Below are positions 47,501 to 59,770 of a DNA stretch of 64,000 bases, piece by piece (within the stretch, counting starts at the first letter, position 1; the number at the start of each line of letters is the position of its first letter). Both the position numbers and the translations under genes were made by a program. The notes under the pieces were generated by a model. The model saw nothing but the letters and a program-made list of their open reading frames with translations, was not told the DNA's origin and ran no database searches. Source of the DNA: Antiaris toxicaria (taxonomy: Eukaryota; Streptophyta; Magnoliopsida; Rosales; Moraceae); assembly GCA_035233585.1 (NCBI GenBank), contig CP141155.1, positions 7,664,501-7,728,500 of the forward strand. Direction: 5' to 3'.

Positions 47501-50120
47501 ATAATAACAGAGCAATTTTGTAATAGAAAAAATGGAAATATTTCATACTTGTTTCTACTTGCCCGAACACTTACCCTCTGTTGCTGCTTTTCTTGTAACC
47601 ACGTTGTTTGCTCTCACAGGAGAAACTTTTCACAAGTAAAAATCGAACAGAGTGTTCACTGGGGAAAAAGTTGAAGATTGATATGCTTCCTGAGATTGAG
47701 AAGGAACATAAGGTACTTAAAAGAGTGTTCTGATAGGAATCTTTTTTTCTTGTTATTGTATTTTCCTCAATCTATATTCTCTAGCGGATTTCTGCAGTGT
47801 CTTATTTTTTCTGCTGAAAGGAAGTTTATGTCATTTTTTCTATGATTGGGGTGCTAAACGAACTTTCAATTTCATTTGAACAGAGGAAAGAGAGGTTGCT
47901 GAAGAAGCAGCACAGACAGGCTCTTCTTCTTGACAATTTTTACAATGTGGATGGGCTTGCTCCAGGACGCTCCCTTCGAGATAGAAAACCTGTCACCTAT
48001 ACTTTTGGTAAGAGCTACAAAGGTTAACCTATTCGTTTTGTTCGTGGGTGTATTAAGTATTCACTAATAAAGGTGGATTGTCAATCTGTTTATGTTTTCA
48101 ATTTTGATCTATAGAAACAGGTAAATTATGCAATTCCTTTGACTAGGAGTGAATGCATACAAGTTGAGCTCATTTTCTTTAGTTTCATATGACTCCAATT
48201 CTCAGGGGGGCTGCCCCAGGTATATGCTGGTTGCGAATGTGATGCACCTATAGAATTCACTCTTTAGTTCTTTTCAATAGACTATTTGATTTTTCCTGTG
48301 ACTTTTGCAGCTCTTATTCTTCATGCATAGTTGATCATATGGCATTTAAGTGAATTCTGTGTGCATGTCTTTTTCCATCTTCTTATAAATGCTTCATCTC
48401 CCTTTTTTTTTTTTTTTTTTAAGATTAATCTATTAATTTTCCTTGTCCACAAGCCTTTGCATTATGTGGGTGTTTCTCCACAGTTTATTGGTGTGCCAAG
48501 ATTTGTTGATGCGAGGAGTGTGTGTTACTGAGATTCTTCTGTTGGTTGTTCCTAATTGATAAATTATCACAGCCCTTTATGATTTCTACCCAGAGAACTA
48601 CTGGGAACTAATTGAACTTCCATAGAGGTCTTACATGAGTAGGGGATTTAAATTGGACCACTTATTCCCCTGCTTCAGATCCGTGGTGAGGTTAAATTGA
48701 TTTTTGGTAATAAATAACAATTGGATGATAACGTGGCAAGATGATGGTATGGTGAATGTATATACTTCTTGATGTCTGATGTTTTAATGTATATGTGTTT
48801 TGATTATTCTCAAATAATATTGCAGACGATTATGATCGATCCATCAATGAGGCAATCAAGATAACCAAGTATGAAATCCACAATTGTTTATACATCCTTA
48901 TCAGCTCTCTCTCTGTATTCAATGAATTTCTCTGGGCTATCAATTAACTACTGTTGACAATTTTTATTCTTCTATTCAGACGGAAACAGCCATCTCCAGA
49001 GCCTTTACACAGAAGAGAAGGAAGTTCAAGACCTGATGGATTCACTAATGGTAGATGGAGTGGTTCTTCATATGCTCAACATGTGGGTTTTAGTCCTTTA
49101 TCTCCCAAATCACCTGATTATGATGATGCCGATGAAGAGAACAAATCTGATCCACTGGATAGAAGGTGTGTGTGTGTGTTTTAATTTTTTTTATTTTTTT
49201 TTAATTTCCTTCTTTTTCGTAGTTTTTAATTCCTCAATGTCCAAAAGCTCTAGCATATTAATCACTACATAATAACATGTAGCAATCGGCGAAGGCAGAG
49301 GCCTCAACGCTATTCCGAAAGGGAGTTTGTAGAAGCAGTTTCAGATAATGAAGCAGACTATGATAGTGATGATGACATAATGGGAGAGGCTATATATGAT
49401 GAGGAATATTTAAGGAAGCGTAAACAGAGGAGGAGATTTTCCAGTAGCTCAGAAGGAGATGAGGAGTATCATTGGGATGATGAAAATGCTGAAGAGGAGG
49501 AAGAGGAGGAGGAAGAAGAAGACGACTTAAGTATGAGTGATGATAGTGATGAGCCCCAGAAGTTCAAGAAATTGCCAGGCCGTACTAGGAGGGAAACTAA
49601 GTTGAGGTCTGTTGATGAGCTTCAATCAGGTCTAAGACGAAGTAAGAGGTCCACCAGAAACAGAATCAATTACCGGCAGTATGAGCTGTCAGAATCTGAA
49701 GGGGAGCCTATGAAACGTGAAAAGGCAAATGAATCTGATGAACCAAATGCATCAGATGAACAACCAATTGCATCAGACGAACGCTCAGAAGATGCAAGTG
49801 AGAATGGGGAGTTTTCAATGGCGAGCCAAGATTCTGATGGCAATGATGACGACCAAGAAATGAAAGCTGGTCAGGCTGTTGAAGATTACCCTGAGACAGT
49901 AGAGAAAGAAGAGCAAAACCTACCTCCTGAAAAATCGAACAGCCTGGGCCAAGAAGAAATTGAAGGAATACAGAAAAGACGCTTTCTTGATCTAAATGAG
50001 ATTGCCACTGGTGACCTAAATGAGATTGCCCCTGGTGACCTAAATGAGGTTGCTGCTGGTTCAAGCTTTGATGATGGTCCGAATACAATAATTAAAGATG
50101 ATGATACGGATGACTTCTGA
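44596..50120 (+). CDS. DDR4: DDT/WHIM-domain protein, DDR4-like ISWI-complex subunit, 12 exons
   Basis: Exons 44596-45030, 45130-45240, 45784-45870, 45978-46015, 46107-46188, 46531-46637, 46829-46985, 47620-47712, 47884-48007, 48826-48868, 48980-49165 and 49283-50120. All junctions are GT-AG with matching phases; product 766 residues. Residues 1-130 are Pro/Ala-rich and basic. The DDT domain starts near 133 (LRSMWELASVLNFLHVFRPL). WHIM1-like sequence follows at about 228-258 (YKTLDPGVRVVILKALCDIR), and a WHIM2-like GGDSHGISYWYEDD near 278-291. The C-terminal exon has basic clusters (RKRKQRRR), a ten-Glu run and three 8-residue DLNE repeats. In Arabidopsis, DDT proteins of this class bind ISWI ATPases (CHR11/CHR17) in nucleosome-spacing complexes; acting in the nucleus is inferred from that and the basic motifs. 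Confidence 0.93.
49989..50060 (+). repeat. Three 24-bp coding repeats (DLNE-I/V-A-x-G) in the DDR4-like gene
   Basis: Encodes residues 724-747 as DLNEIATG, DLNEIAPG and DLNEVAAG. The preceding Leu gives LDLNE, which resembles an EAR repression motif. The strict DLNxxP form is missed by one residue in the second unit. Confidence 0.85.
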
Positions 50121-51213
50121 ATCTTTCCACTCTACTTGGAAGCAAGGGTTGCCAAAAGTGTATGATATTAAAATTTTTAAATTTTGTGATAATCCCATGG
50201 AAGCAGTTATCCTCAGAGTTCTTCCGTGGCATAATTTACGCAACTACTTTGGTGCATGATCTGCAGCCAGGGATCGACATGATGCGGAGAGTTATTTAGA
50301 TTAGGTAGTCATTTTTTAGTATGTCGAGATTCAGAAAAAAAAAAAAAAAAAAACCAAAAAAACAAAAACCCTGCAAAAGATGAATGAGAATTTGTTGGGA
50401 GTTCTTTAGTTCATCAGATCAATGTACAATAACCTTCAACTAATATTGTAACTGAAAAATTTGGGCTTAGATGTTCAAGCCTCCCTAGTATCTCTTTCAT
50501 CTCTTCATGAATGATCCACTCCTGCGCAATCGGGTTGGTTTGGTCTGTTGATATATTCACCAGGTCAGGAAACTGTCATATTTTACTGTAACATGACCAT
50601 CCTCCCTCAGAAGGTAACTAAATTTATATCTGCTCATTTTGTCTTAAATTCCTTTAATTACCTCCATCTGTTCATTTCACCGGGTAACTAAGTTCGAAAA
50701 TTTTGTTTGTATTAACATTCTCATTATTTGTGTTTGCTTATGGTTCGAGTACTAACACTATTTTGGGATATTGTTGCTCTCATTTTTCACTCTTGTGGAA
50801 ATATCATATTCCGTGGTCCATACACTAGTACGCTATATGAGTTTCGCTTTTAAGTTGATCGAACAGCCTACTTTTAGTGAAATTTTCACACTAAGGGATG
50901 TGATTTATGATACCGACGTCTGAACCAATCTTTCCAGCACTTGGTCCTACCACATTTTTGTTCATTTATTGTTCTTCGAGACTGGCCATGTCTATTACAC
51001 TCAAGTTTTGAATGACAGAAGAATGCTTGTCATTCTTATTTTTAATTCAAACTTGATAGTTGATTCTTTGTCGTAGTTCAAACCATTGCATTCTGTACGG
51101 GTTATTCATGAACTGAAAAGAATAATTAGAAATCCACCCAGAGTTTCATTAAAATAAAAAAAAGAAAAAAGAAAAGGCATATTATACAGGGAAAAGGTGT
51201 TTGGGTTCGTGGT
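50121..51213. other. 3' flank of the DDR4-like gene and spacer
   Basis: Holds the probable 3' untranslated region and an A-run near 50336-50353. No other gene is seen before the convergent AAA-ATPase pseudogene. Confidence 0.5.
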
Positions 51214-52688
51214 TCAGCCTAGTTTTCCATCTTCTGTACTAACTTGTGGCTGAACTGCCTCTTCTGTTGTTGGCAGAATCGCTATCAACTCCTCTGCTTT
51301 CTTCTTAGCTGCGGCTTTCTTGGCTTCTTCAAGAGCTTGAATCAGGTTAAAAAGACGTCTCTCTGGATCATCCAATGGTGACTTAGGCATGAGATTCTCT
51401 GCAACATCAGTAGGAGTCATATTCATTTCTCGATCAAACTCTTGATTCTATCGAACATTCGATGCGTGTCAAGGTTCAGATAGTTCTTCGCAAACACTTT
51501 GAACCCTTCAAAGCTGCAATAATAACGCTCAATATACTAGTCCATCCGACCCCATCTTATGGGTGCAGGGTCCAACTTCTCCACGTGATTGGTAGTGAAA
51601 ACTATCAGTCTTTTACTTCCACAAGAAGACCAAAGGCCGTCAATAAAGTTCAAAGGCCCTGAAAGAGTGACTTTGCTGCTGCTGCTGCTGCCGTTTCCTT
51701 CGTTTGCTTCTCTCCCTCCCTTATTGGTCGCGTCCTTTTCATGTTCCTCAGAAGATTTCTCAGCTTTCTTTCTCCTCGGAGTGGTAAGATCGAGAGAACT
51801 GTCAATGTCCTCAATTACAATTGTCGACTTACATGTTGTCTCGATCAAAAGCCTCCCAATATCAGCGTTGTATCTCACTGCTGCCAGCTCTAGATCATAC
51901 ACGTCATAACCGAGCAAATTAGCCATTGCAGCGACCATGGTTGACTTCCCCACCCCCGGTGGCCCGTAAAGCAAATTCCCTCTATCCATGCCTTCCCAGT
52001 GATTGCGTAGAAATCTTTGTTCGTACTAAAAGCCAATAAATCATCCATAATTTCCTTCTTTGGATCAAATGCCATTGTTTCAAACGTCGCTGAAGTCTCG
52101 AGAACTATGTGGCTCCATTAACCTAATCAATGGCCACAGTTACTGTAAAGTTTCCTTTGCCTGTTTCTCATAATGATTTCCATGCCTTTCTTAAGCACAT
52201 GGTTTACGTACTTCTCATTCACCATCTCTCTGTATCTCTTATGAAACGTGAGGTCGTAAATCCTCTCATGCTCGTCTGAACTCCCGGACCTTGCAGTAGA
52301 GGACACAACTTTTGTCAATGACCATAAAACCTTTGCGCCTAGAAACTCATCTGTAACGACCTCGTTGTCGTTCTGACTCAAAACCAAGGTGTCATCTTGA
52401 TTGCCCATCTTGGCTCTGAGCCTCTTGGCACTCTTGATGCTGTTGAAGCGTAGGTATGCTTCAACCGCATCATAAAGCTTTGCCACGCGTCTGGTACTTG
52501 CCAACGAATTCGTGGATAGAGAATTGAATCTGGCGATTGAAATAGTCTTGCGGTTTCTCCTCGAACTTGTCAATTATGTGGTGAATTTCGTAAGGTGAAT
52601 ACTGGCAAATGATCGCCCAAAAGAACAGTAAGCTAGCTATGCTCGACCCCATTGATGCCCACACCTCGGTCATTGTTGCAGGCACCAT
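51214..52688 (-). pseudogene. BCS1-type AAA-ATPase pseudogene
   Basis: Single-exon homologue of the plant mitochondrial BCS1-like/ASD AAA-ATPases. The start region (MVPATMTEVWASMGS) leads into the membrane-anchor segment (SLLFFWAII). The Walker A motif GPPGVGKST lies near 51939-51965 and the Walker B-like TIVIEDIDSS is intact. Several lesions break the frame: a shift near 52490-52500, a stop at about 52127-52129, a shift near 51985-51995 just before Walker A, and an in-frame TAG at 51537-51539 within the post-Walker segment. The C-terminal tail stays readable to its stop. An acidic Ser-rich linker after Walker B is normal for the family. It is a tandem relative of the copy at 55.4-57.0 kb. 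Confidence 0.88.
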
Positions 52689-52844
52689 TTTCAGATTCTG
52701 CGAAATGACATGGAACGCCTGAGTCATTCCAATGTTCACATTCCAAGTCCTAACAAAGAGAAAACATAAAAATATTTTGTGTGGTCTTGTGTGTTTATGA
52801 CAGCAAGTAGAAGAGAGAAGAAAGGGAAATTCATCTTTAAACAC

Positions 52845-55389
52845 AAAAAAGTAGGTACTTTGTGAAGAGGGAGAAACGAAGGCTATTATTTATAAGCAAT
52901 TAATGAAAACCACGTCAAGAATCCAAACGTACATAAGTTCGCACACACAAGACATGCATACACACGCGCACACACACATATTTATGTACAATTGGTTTTT
53001 TGTTTGATGCATGGAACTATAAGCGATGGCAAAGCAGAAATCAAATGGGATGATAAAGGTGCTCACTTTGCCCCATCACGAAGTACAAATTTTAAGCTTT
53101 GTCAATTTAGTGAATATTAAAAATATGTACAAAAGGTTCTAGACACATGGCTTTCTGAGTAAACCAAAAGATGTAAACCACTGCACATGTATATGTAAAT
53201 GTATACGCACTCAAACATACATATACGGTATCAGAAGGGAATTTGAGGAAAACTAGCTATTATGTCATAAGTCGAAAAAATTGACGCAATCGGTGCGTGA
53301 GGTCACCTTGCACACATACATGCCATAATAGTGACTTTTTAGCAATAGAAAACTCACATTTTTAGACCTTTATTGTTGTCCCCACTTGGTAGGCAAAACC
53401 ATAGTGGCTTTTCAAGATGACTAAAGCCAGAAATAGGGCTTCCCTTTTTTCTTTTACTTTCATTTTGTTTCGGAAGGTGACAAGAAATTGTGGGCCTCTA
53501 GTGATGTTCCTCTTTGGATGTTTGTGATCAGCTCCCATCGTGCAATTACCAAGCACTTTCTTAGATCAATCTTTGGCTTTTTTTTGGGGCTTTTTCCATG
53601 GAGTAATTTGAAACTTAAAAGCCAAGAAATACTCTAGAAACATAGGTTTGATACACAAATTCTAGTGTTGATGTGTGAATATGCGATTATTTTAAAATCA
53701 ATATTGGTGTATAAGATTCCTCTGTCTAACAAGTTTTAGTGAGGTTGAATCTAGATACACCATTTCAAATCTAAAAAAATCATTTAATTTCAAATCTAAA
53801 TCTATTTTTTTATTTTTCTTTAAATTTTCACTAAAACTCATTTTTCTACCCTCCAAATTCCTATTCTTTTTTTATTCTCATGTCAAAATGAACCTTTTAA
53901 TTTATGAGAAATCTAGAAAGAAAATAGGATTACTATAGAGAGAGAAACGAAGGCAAAGATGAGGAAACTAAAGATGCTAGAGTGAACAAGAATTCAGAGA
54001 AGAAAAATTAGAAATCTCGTTATTCATTCATCAACACCAACTTTTATGAAATTACAATGCCTAAGGTATTTTTAAAGAAGCAAAATTAATAAGAAGATAA
54101 ACTCAACTGAATTTTATACAATTAATTTGATATTATACAAGAGATGATCATGATCCTAAATTAAAATTAAATACGATAGATAATAGTATCTTAACATATA
54201 AATAAACAATTCAAATTACTAATACCCTAATCCTTTTCTTCACCAATTATTTGGTCACTTTCTTCCCCATAAAACAAGAAAGATGAATCATCCTTCATTG
54301 AATTGAAATTGATCGCGTGGGCCTGCATCCTTTCCCACTTATCTTTTCTTGGAGAGTAGATTCCAAGGACGACTGTCTTATTTTTTAAATGCATCGACTA
54401 TGACCCTCGATAAGTCGCAATGGAATCTTTTTTTTTTTTTTTCTCTTCTTTTCTTTGGAATCACATGGAATAAAAATTATACGAAGACTTTTAAAATAAA
54501 AAAAAATGTCCTTTTTTTTGTGTTGGTTTGCATATCTATGCTAAAACTTTATAATGTACAACAATATCTACAATAATGAAAAAAGAACATATTCTAAATC
54601 TTATAAAATATATTTATATAAATAAAGTCTCTTGTTTGGCAACTATACAGTCTAACATATATAATGTTAAGACTAATATCTTGCGATATTAGTCTTACTA
54701 ATGTATAACATTTTCTATTGATTCTAATCACTTGTTGAAAAAATTTTAAGATGTAGCATATTACATATAGAATTATGTAACTATACATGTAAATTTACTA
54801 GTAAGTATACAAGCTTAAAAAATAAAGTTACATTTATCGGATCTATATAGTTGTCAGGCAGTAGACTCATTCGTATGTATCAAAGTTGTGAATGATTAAT
54901 CTGAAAAATGATAAATTGCCCTCATTTAATCTTAGAGAAAAGCCTTGTTCGTCACTAGTGATGTTATTATCTGGCTTAGAAACAAGTTTAGTCTCAGGCC
55001 TCCTTCTATGAAGAAGAGATTCTTCTGAAGAGCTGCACTATGTGAATCAAATATCAGTTGTTACTTGTTCCGAAGTTATTTCATAGTAGGAAAGAAAATA
55101 AAGCGATTAGTGAATTACAATAGGCTTAAGATGTGACCAACTTCACGTAGAAAACGTTTAGGAAAGACTAAAATGGAGGATATTCTTGGTAAGTTTTAGT
55201 ATTGATGATTCATTTTAGGCTTGCACAAATCCAAACTACTATGTTGCGGTCTTTCAACATCGGAAACAAAGGACATGTAATGTGAAAACGGATTCGTTAT
55301 ATAGACTTGACAACAGAAAATAAGCACTAGATATAAGAAAATTCTTGTGAGATATGTACATATATATCTAGTACTGTTGGGATGCTAGT
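52845..55389. other. Spacer between the two AAA-ATPase copies
   Basis: Nothing coding is recognised. A CA-rich microsatellite lies near 52.95-52.98 kb. A palindromic segment occurs near 54665-54705 (TAAGACTAATATC-GATATTAGTCTTA). A 64-codon minus-strand frame at 53362-53556 has no recognisable family. Confidence 0.5.
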
Positions 55390-57032
55390 TCACTCTGGTT
55401 TTTCAGTCTCCTTCTCACCCTGTGGCTGAACTGCCTCATTCTTCTGTTTTGCTTCCTTTGCGTTCTTCTTCTTCTTCTCCGCTTCTTCCTTGGCTTCTTC
55501 AAGAGCACGAATCAAGTTCGAAAGACATTCCCCGGGATCATCTCGTTGAGATTTAGGCAGGAGGTTCTCCGCAACATCGGCAGGAGTGAAGTTGGTCTCC
55601 CCCATCAAACTCTCAATTTTATCAAACGTTGGATGTGTCTCAAGATTCAAGTAGTTCTTGGCAAGCACTTTGAACCTTTGAAGCTGCAATACGAAAGCTC
55701 GATACGCTTGTCCATCCAACCGCTTCTTATGAGTGCAGGGTCCAATTTGTCCACATAATTGGTAGTGAACACAATCAGCCTCTCACTCCCACAGCAAGAC
55801 CAAATCCCATCAATGAAATTCAATAACCCCGAAAGCGTCACTCTGCTGCTTCCTTCTTCCTTCGGCACTTCTTTCCTTTCCTTCATCAGCTCATCGGTCT
55901 TATCTTTATCTTTATCTTTATCTATATCTATATCTTTATCTATATCTTTATCTTCCTTAGAAGATTTCTCATCTTTCTTCTTCTTCCTCCTCTGGCCTGT
56001 GAGATCAAGAGAGCAGTCAGTATTCTCTATCACAATCACCGACTTACTAGCCGTCTCGATCAAAAGCCTCCGGAGCTCGGTGTTGTCCCTCACGGCCGTC
56101 AGCTCAAGATCATACACATCATAATTCAGCAAATTAGCCATTGCAGCCACAATGGTTGACTTCCCCGTCCCCGGCGGTCCATAGAGCAAGTAGCTTCTTT
56201 TCCATGCCTTCCCAGCTCTCTGATAGAACTCTTTGTTCCTGCTAAAGGCCAATAAATCCTCAACAATCTCCTCTTTCTTCTCGGGATCCAACGCCATGGT
56301 TTCGAAGCTCGCAGGGTGCTCAAACATTATGTGACTCCACATACCGCTCGTCATCCTACTAGAAGAGCCAGGAATATTAGTAAAAAGCTTCCTTTGCCTG
56401 TTCATTGTCCTGATTTCCTTTCCTTTCTTCGTGACATGGTCCAAGTAAGAGTTGATGATTAGCTCTCTATGCTTCTTGCGAAAAACGAGCTGGTAATACC
56501 TCTTCCCTTGCTCGGGATATGGCGTCCTCGGCGACACCATAATTCTCCTCAAACCCCACCAAACCTTTGCACCTTTAAACTCATCTGTCACTTTCTGAAA
56601 CTCGTCCATACTCAGAACCAAGTTGCCCCCATCATTGTCCAAGTCCACTCGGAGCCGCTTGTCGTCCCTCGACGTGATCGAGCTTAGATACGATTCGACG
56701 AGGACGTAGCCTTCGCTGCGCTTGAGGCTCTCCCTGGTGTACTCGTGGATGCAGTGCTGGATGTAGGGGTTGAAGTAGTCCTTGAGCCTTTGCTTAAGCT
56801 TCTCGATTATGTGGTGAACCTTGTCGGGAGAGTATTGCCAGATGATGGCCCAAGCAAACATCAAGCTGGCCATGGTTGACGTTAGTGTAGGCCATCTCTC
56901 GGCCATTGTTGCAGACACCATTTGCAGGCTGTTCCCGGGTTTTAGGGCTGCAGAGATGCTGCTGGTTTGGCCTTTTCCATGGTTGAAACGGTCTGTGAAA
57001 GCTAGGAAAGTGGAGACCAAAGAAGAATGCAT
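55390..57032 (-). pseudogene. BCS1/ASD-type AAA-ATPase, nearly full length with one frameshift
   Basis: One long frame covers the first 461 residues: an optional N-terminal extension, the anchor region after MVSATMAERW (start at 56921 is the family's usual one; 57032 adds 37 residues), the BCS1-specific middle domain, Walker A GPPGTGKST at 285-293 and the AAA core. At about 55673-55682 one base is missing relative to the paralogue, so the frame ends and the C-terminal 90-100 residues continue in the next frame to a stop at 55390. The Walker B acidic pair reads Glu-Asn (337) instead of Glu-Asp, and the usual IRRGRMD reads IRSGWMD. These changes suggest loss of ATPase function, though a sequencing error at the frameshift cannot be excluded. 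Family members act at mitochondrial or ER membranes. Confidence 0.8.
55905..55956. repeat. TATCTT/TATCTA hexamer repeat inside the AAA-ATPase copy
   Basis: About nine hexamers encode an alternating Lys-Asp/Ile-Asp tract on the minus strand, in the variable linker after Walker B. The length suits replication slippage; the reading frame is kept because the unit is six bases. Confidence 0.8.
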
Positions 57033-58064
57033 TTAGAACAGAATCACAAGATACAAGACGTTGACGAGAAGTGATATTTGTAGGCAACGAGTAGATAATT
57101 GGAAGGTGAAATGAAATTTATGAACAAATGAGTGATAAAACCATCTCATTAATCTGATAAACCAATAGACTTTCATAATAATATAATACAAGTTTTTGTT
57201 TTTTGATTTTTGAGCATTTCTATGCTTGACCTGCAACGAAGGTGGGCCGGAAGGTACCAAATTCATTTGTCTTTTTCATCGACATAAAGTGTGACAGATA
57301 CTAAGGGGGGGCGGCGGGGAACAAATTGTTATAGAGAGTAGCAACTCTAGGATTTTCTGTTTCAATCTATGTGGTTGGGTTGAATTTTTAATGATATAAT
57401 TTATAACTAAAGCAATTTTAAAGTCACAATTAATGTGAATGAAATTTTCCTTCTTTACAACGGTTATTTCATGTGTATTATCTGTGATTAGGGACGGGAC
57501 TTTTGTCCTGTCATTGAATATTGTTATATTAATTATAGATTAATTTTTTAACTATTTGATTTATAATTAAAAAAATTATGTTCAGTGTATTGTATTGTAG
57601 ACTTTTAATATGAAAACTTACAAATCAAATCATAATAAATTTAATTTAATAATTAAAGCAATGATATTTACCGATAAGATTTTCACTTTTTAAACAACTC
57701 AACTTCTTAAGCTTGTTTATTTCAAGGTTTTGTGGGCCTTGAATTCTTTGGTGTCTCCAATCATCTTCCATGGCAAATGGACCGAGGGTGAGTGATTGCT
57801 TTGAAAATTCTTTGAAGAAAAACAACGAAATTCTTTAGCATCAGATTTTAAAAAAATAGCAAAATTAAAAAATATATATATGTAGATATATATGACATTT
57901 GACAATTGTTTTCTACAAGTAGGATTTATAACACAAAACTCTCTCTCCCTCTCTCTCTCTCTCTTATTATTTTGCCTACAAAGAGAATGGGGTTATTCTA
58001 CATTTGAATTGCTTGTTCAATTAGCTGAATGGTTTGGTGGCCTTACGTGACATTGACAATTATA
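57033..58064. other. Spacer upstream of the second AAA-ATPase copy
   Basis: Should contain the copy's promoter. A GGGGGGGCGGCGGGG run lies near 57305. CT- and TA-microsatellites occur near 57.87-57.96 kb. No gene is recognised. Confidence 0.45.
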
Positions 58065-58072
58065 GCTTTAAC

Positions 58073-59109
58073 TAGGGCTGTTCTTAAAAATAGAGAAACT
58101 AACACCGATAGATATCATACCGTTGCAGCCAAAATGTGAAACGAACTAGCCGAACTGAATTTTTCAATCAAAAAACTGAAACCGACTAACACCGACTAAT
58201 TTGAGTTCACTCTTCTCTACTTCTTTGTCTCCTCAAACCGTCTCTCTCACTTTCAAACCTCAGAGACTCAAACCGCCACCAATTACTGCCAATCCGCCGT
58301 CATTTTCCACTAGGCCATCATCACTTTGAGAGTTCGAGACTCCCAAGTCACATTGTCTCACTCTCTGAGACTTACTCTCACTCTCTCTTTCTCCACGGAA
58401 GCAAAACTTGAGACTTTCAAGTCACACTCTCCACTAAGTATTGAGTAGAAATCGAATTTCTCAAAATTTGAGGTAGATTTTTCCCTCTTGAATTAGCTTG
58501 TTTAATATTGGCTTTGGATTGTTTCTGCCACCACCAATCCCAACACGATTTCCCACCACCAGTCTGCCACCAGTCAGCCTTGCACCGGAGTCTGCCACCA
58601 CCGCCATCGTCCTCTCCTTCATCTTCTTCCATAAGGCTGAGACTCCCCGGTTAATCACTCATTTATTTCTTTTCTTCTTTCTTTTTTAATTTTCTATTTT
58701 CTATATTGCTTTTTAATTTTTGTATTGCAGAAAAATTAATCAAGTCAATGTGACTATGTGTGTATATATGTATTTGTAACTTGTAAGCATTTGGATTTGA
58801 ATCTGTATTATACTTAGTCATGGAGTTTTTAGTCGTGGGTCTAGGACTGTGAAGATCTCACAAACCTTTCGGCTCATGGGGGTGGCCAGTGGAAGGGGTT
58901 GTCGTTGGTGGGGCTGCAAGTGGAGGGCTTTATAGTGGTGAATCGATCGTGATTGAAAAACTGGTCGGAAACCAAAATCGATCATCGGAAAACTGATTGA
59001 AAAAGAGAATCATGGTTTGGTGTTCGGTTTTGAAAAGCAAAAACCGAATTCTTTGGTTTCAAATTGAAATCGATTGAAACCAACGGTTTTTGACCGATAT
59101 TCAGCCCTA
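58073..59109. mobile_element. Non-autonomous hAT (Ac/Ds-like) element
   Basis: Begins TAGGGCTG and ends CAGCCCTA, a perfect 8-bp terminal inversion. Flanking octamers are GCTTTAAC and GCTTTATT, an 8-bp duplication with two changes, matching the hAT target size. Subterminal regions are rich in ACCGA and its complement. The 1,037-bp interior has no transposase-like frame; a Pro/Thr-rich frame near 58.5-58.65 kb looks incidental. Confidence 0.82.
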
Positions 59110-59267
59110 GCTTTATTCTTCCTCTAACCACAGACATAAATTTCTTATTGAGAAAACATTTTGCATAATGTAGAGGCTTATAAAGAAGTTATTATTATTA
59201 TTATTTTTTGAAAAGATAATGAAGTTAATTCCAATCAAGGGTATTCTTCTTAAACGCTAGAGTAGAA

Positions 59268-59637
59268 GGGCTTCGTTTGGTGAACGCATTGTATTTACAT
59301 TGCATTTAAATGTAATGCATTTAATGTAATTTGTATTTGGAGGAAAAGCATTAGCATTGCATTTGAATGCAATGTGTGTTTGGGGGAAAAATATTTAAAT
59401 TATATTTTAATAATAAATATGTGATGTGATGAGTAAAAGTAGAGAGAGAAAAAGGAGGGAGAGGGAATATATGATGTAATTAATAAAAGTAATAGAAAAA
59501 GTGAAATAATAAATAGTGATTGTGTTAGATTTAAAATGTGATGTGATTGGTATTTGAATGAAATATTTTTGTATTTGGAGGAAAATTGTATTGTATTTAA
59601 ATGCAATGTCAAAAAAATGCTTTCACCAAACATCTAC
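59268..59637. mobile_element. Tourist-like MITE, copy G (370 bp)
   Basis: Same orientation as copy H and the same length. Left end GGGCTTCGTTTGGTGAACGC, right end GCTTTCACCAAACATCTAC followed by TTA. The left flank is not TTA, so one side has mutated. Its right end lies inside the first unit of an 84-bp tandem duplication. Confidence 0.8.
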
Positions 59638-59770
59638 TTAATTTTGTTTCTTTATCTACTGATTAACCCCACCTCAATATCACAATGCAATGCCAAAAAA
59701 ATGCTTTCACCAAACATCTACTTAATTTTGTTTCTTTATCTACTGATTAACCCCACCTCAATATCACCGG
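59603..59770 (+). repeat. 84-bp tandem duplication (two units)
   Basis: Units 59603-59686 and 59687-59770 differ only at about the seventh base (GTC against GCC) and in their last few bases. Each includes the right end of MITE G plus about 50 bases of flank, so the duplication happened after MITE insertion. Confidence 0.92.

Noticed and set aside
55647..55719. Programmed frameshift in the second AAA-ATPase copy
   Set aside because: The site has no slippery heptamer of a known kind, the paralogue reads through in one frame, and key catalytic residues are also altered, so mutation is simpler.
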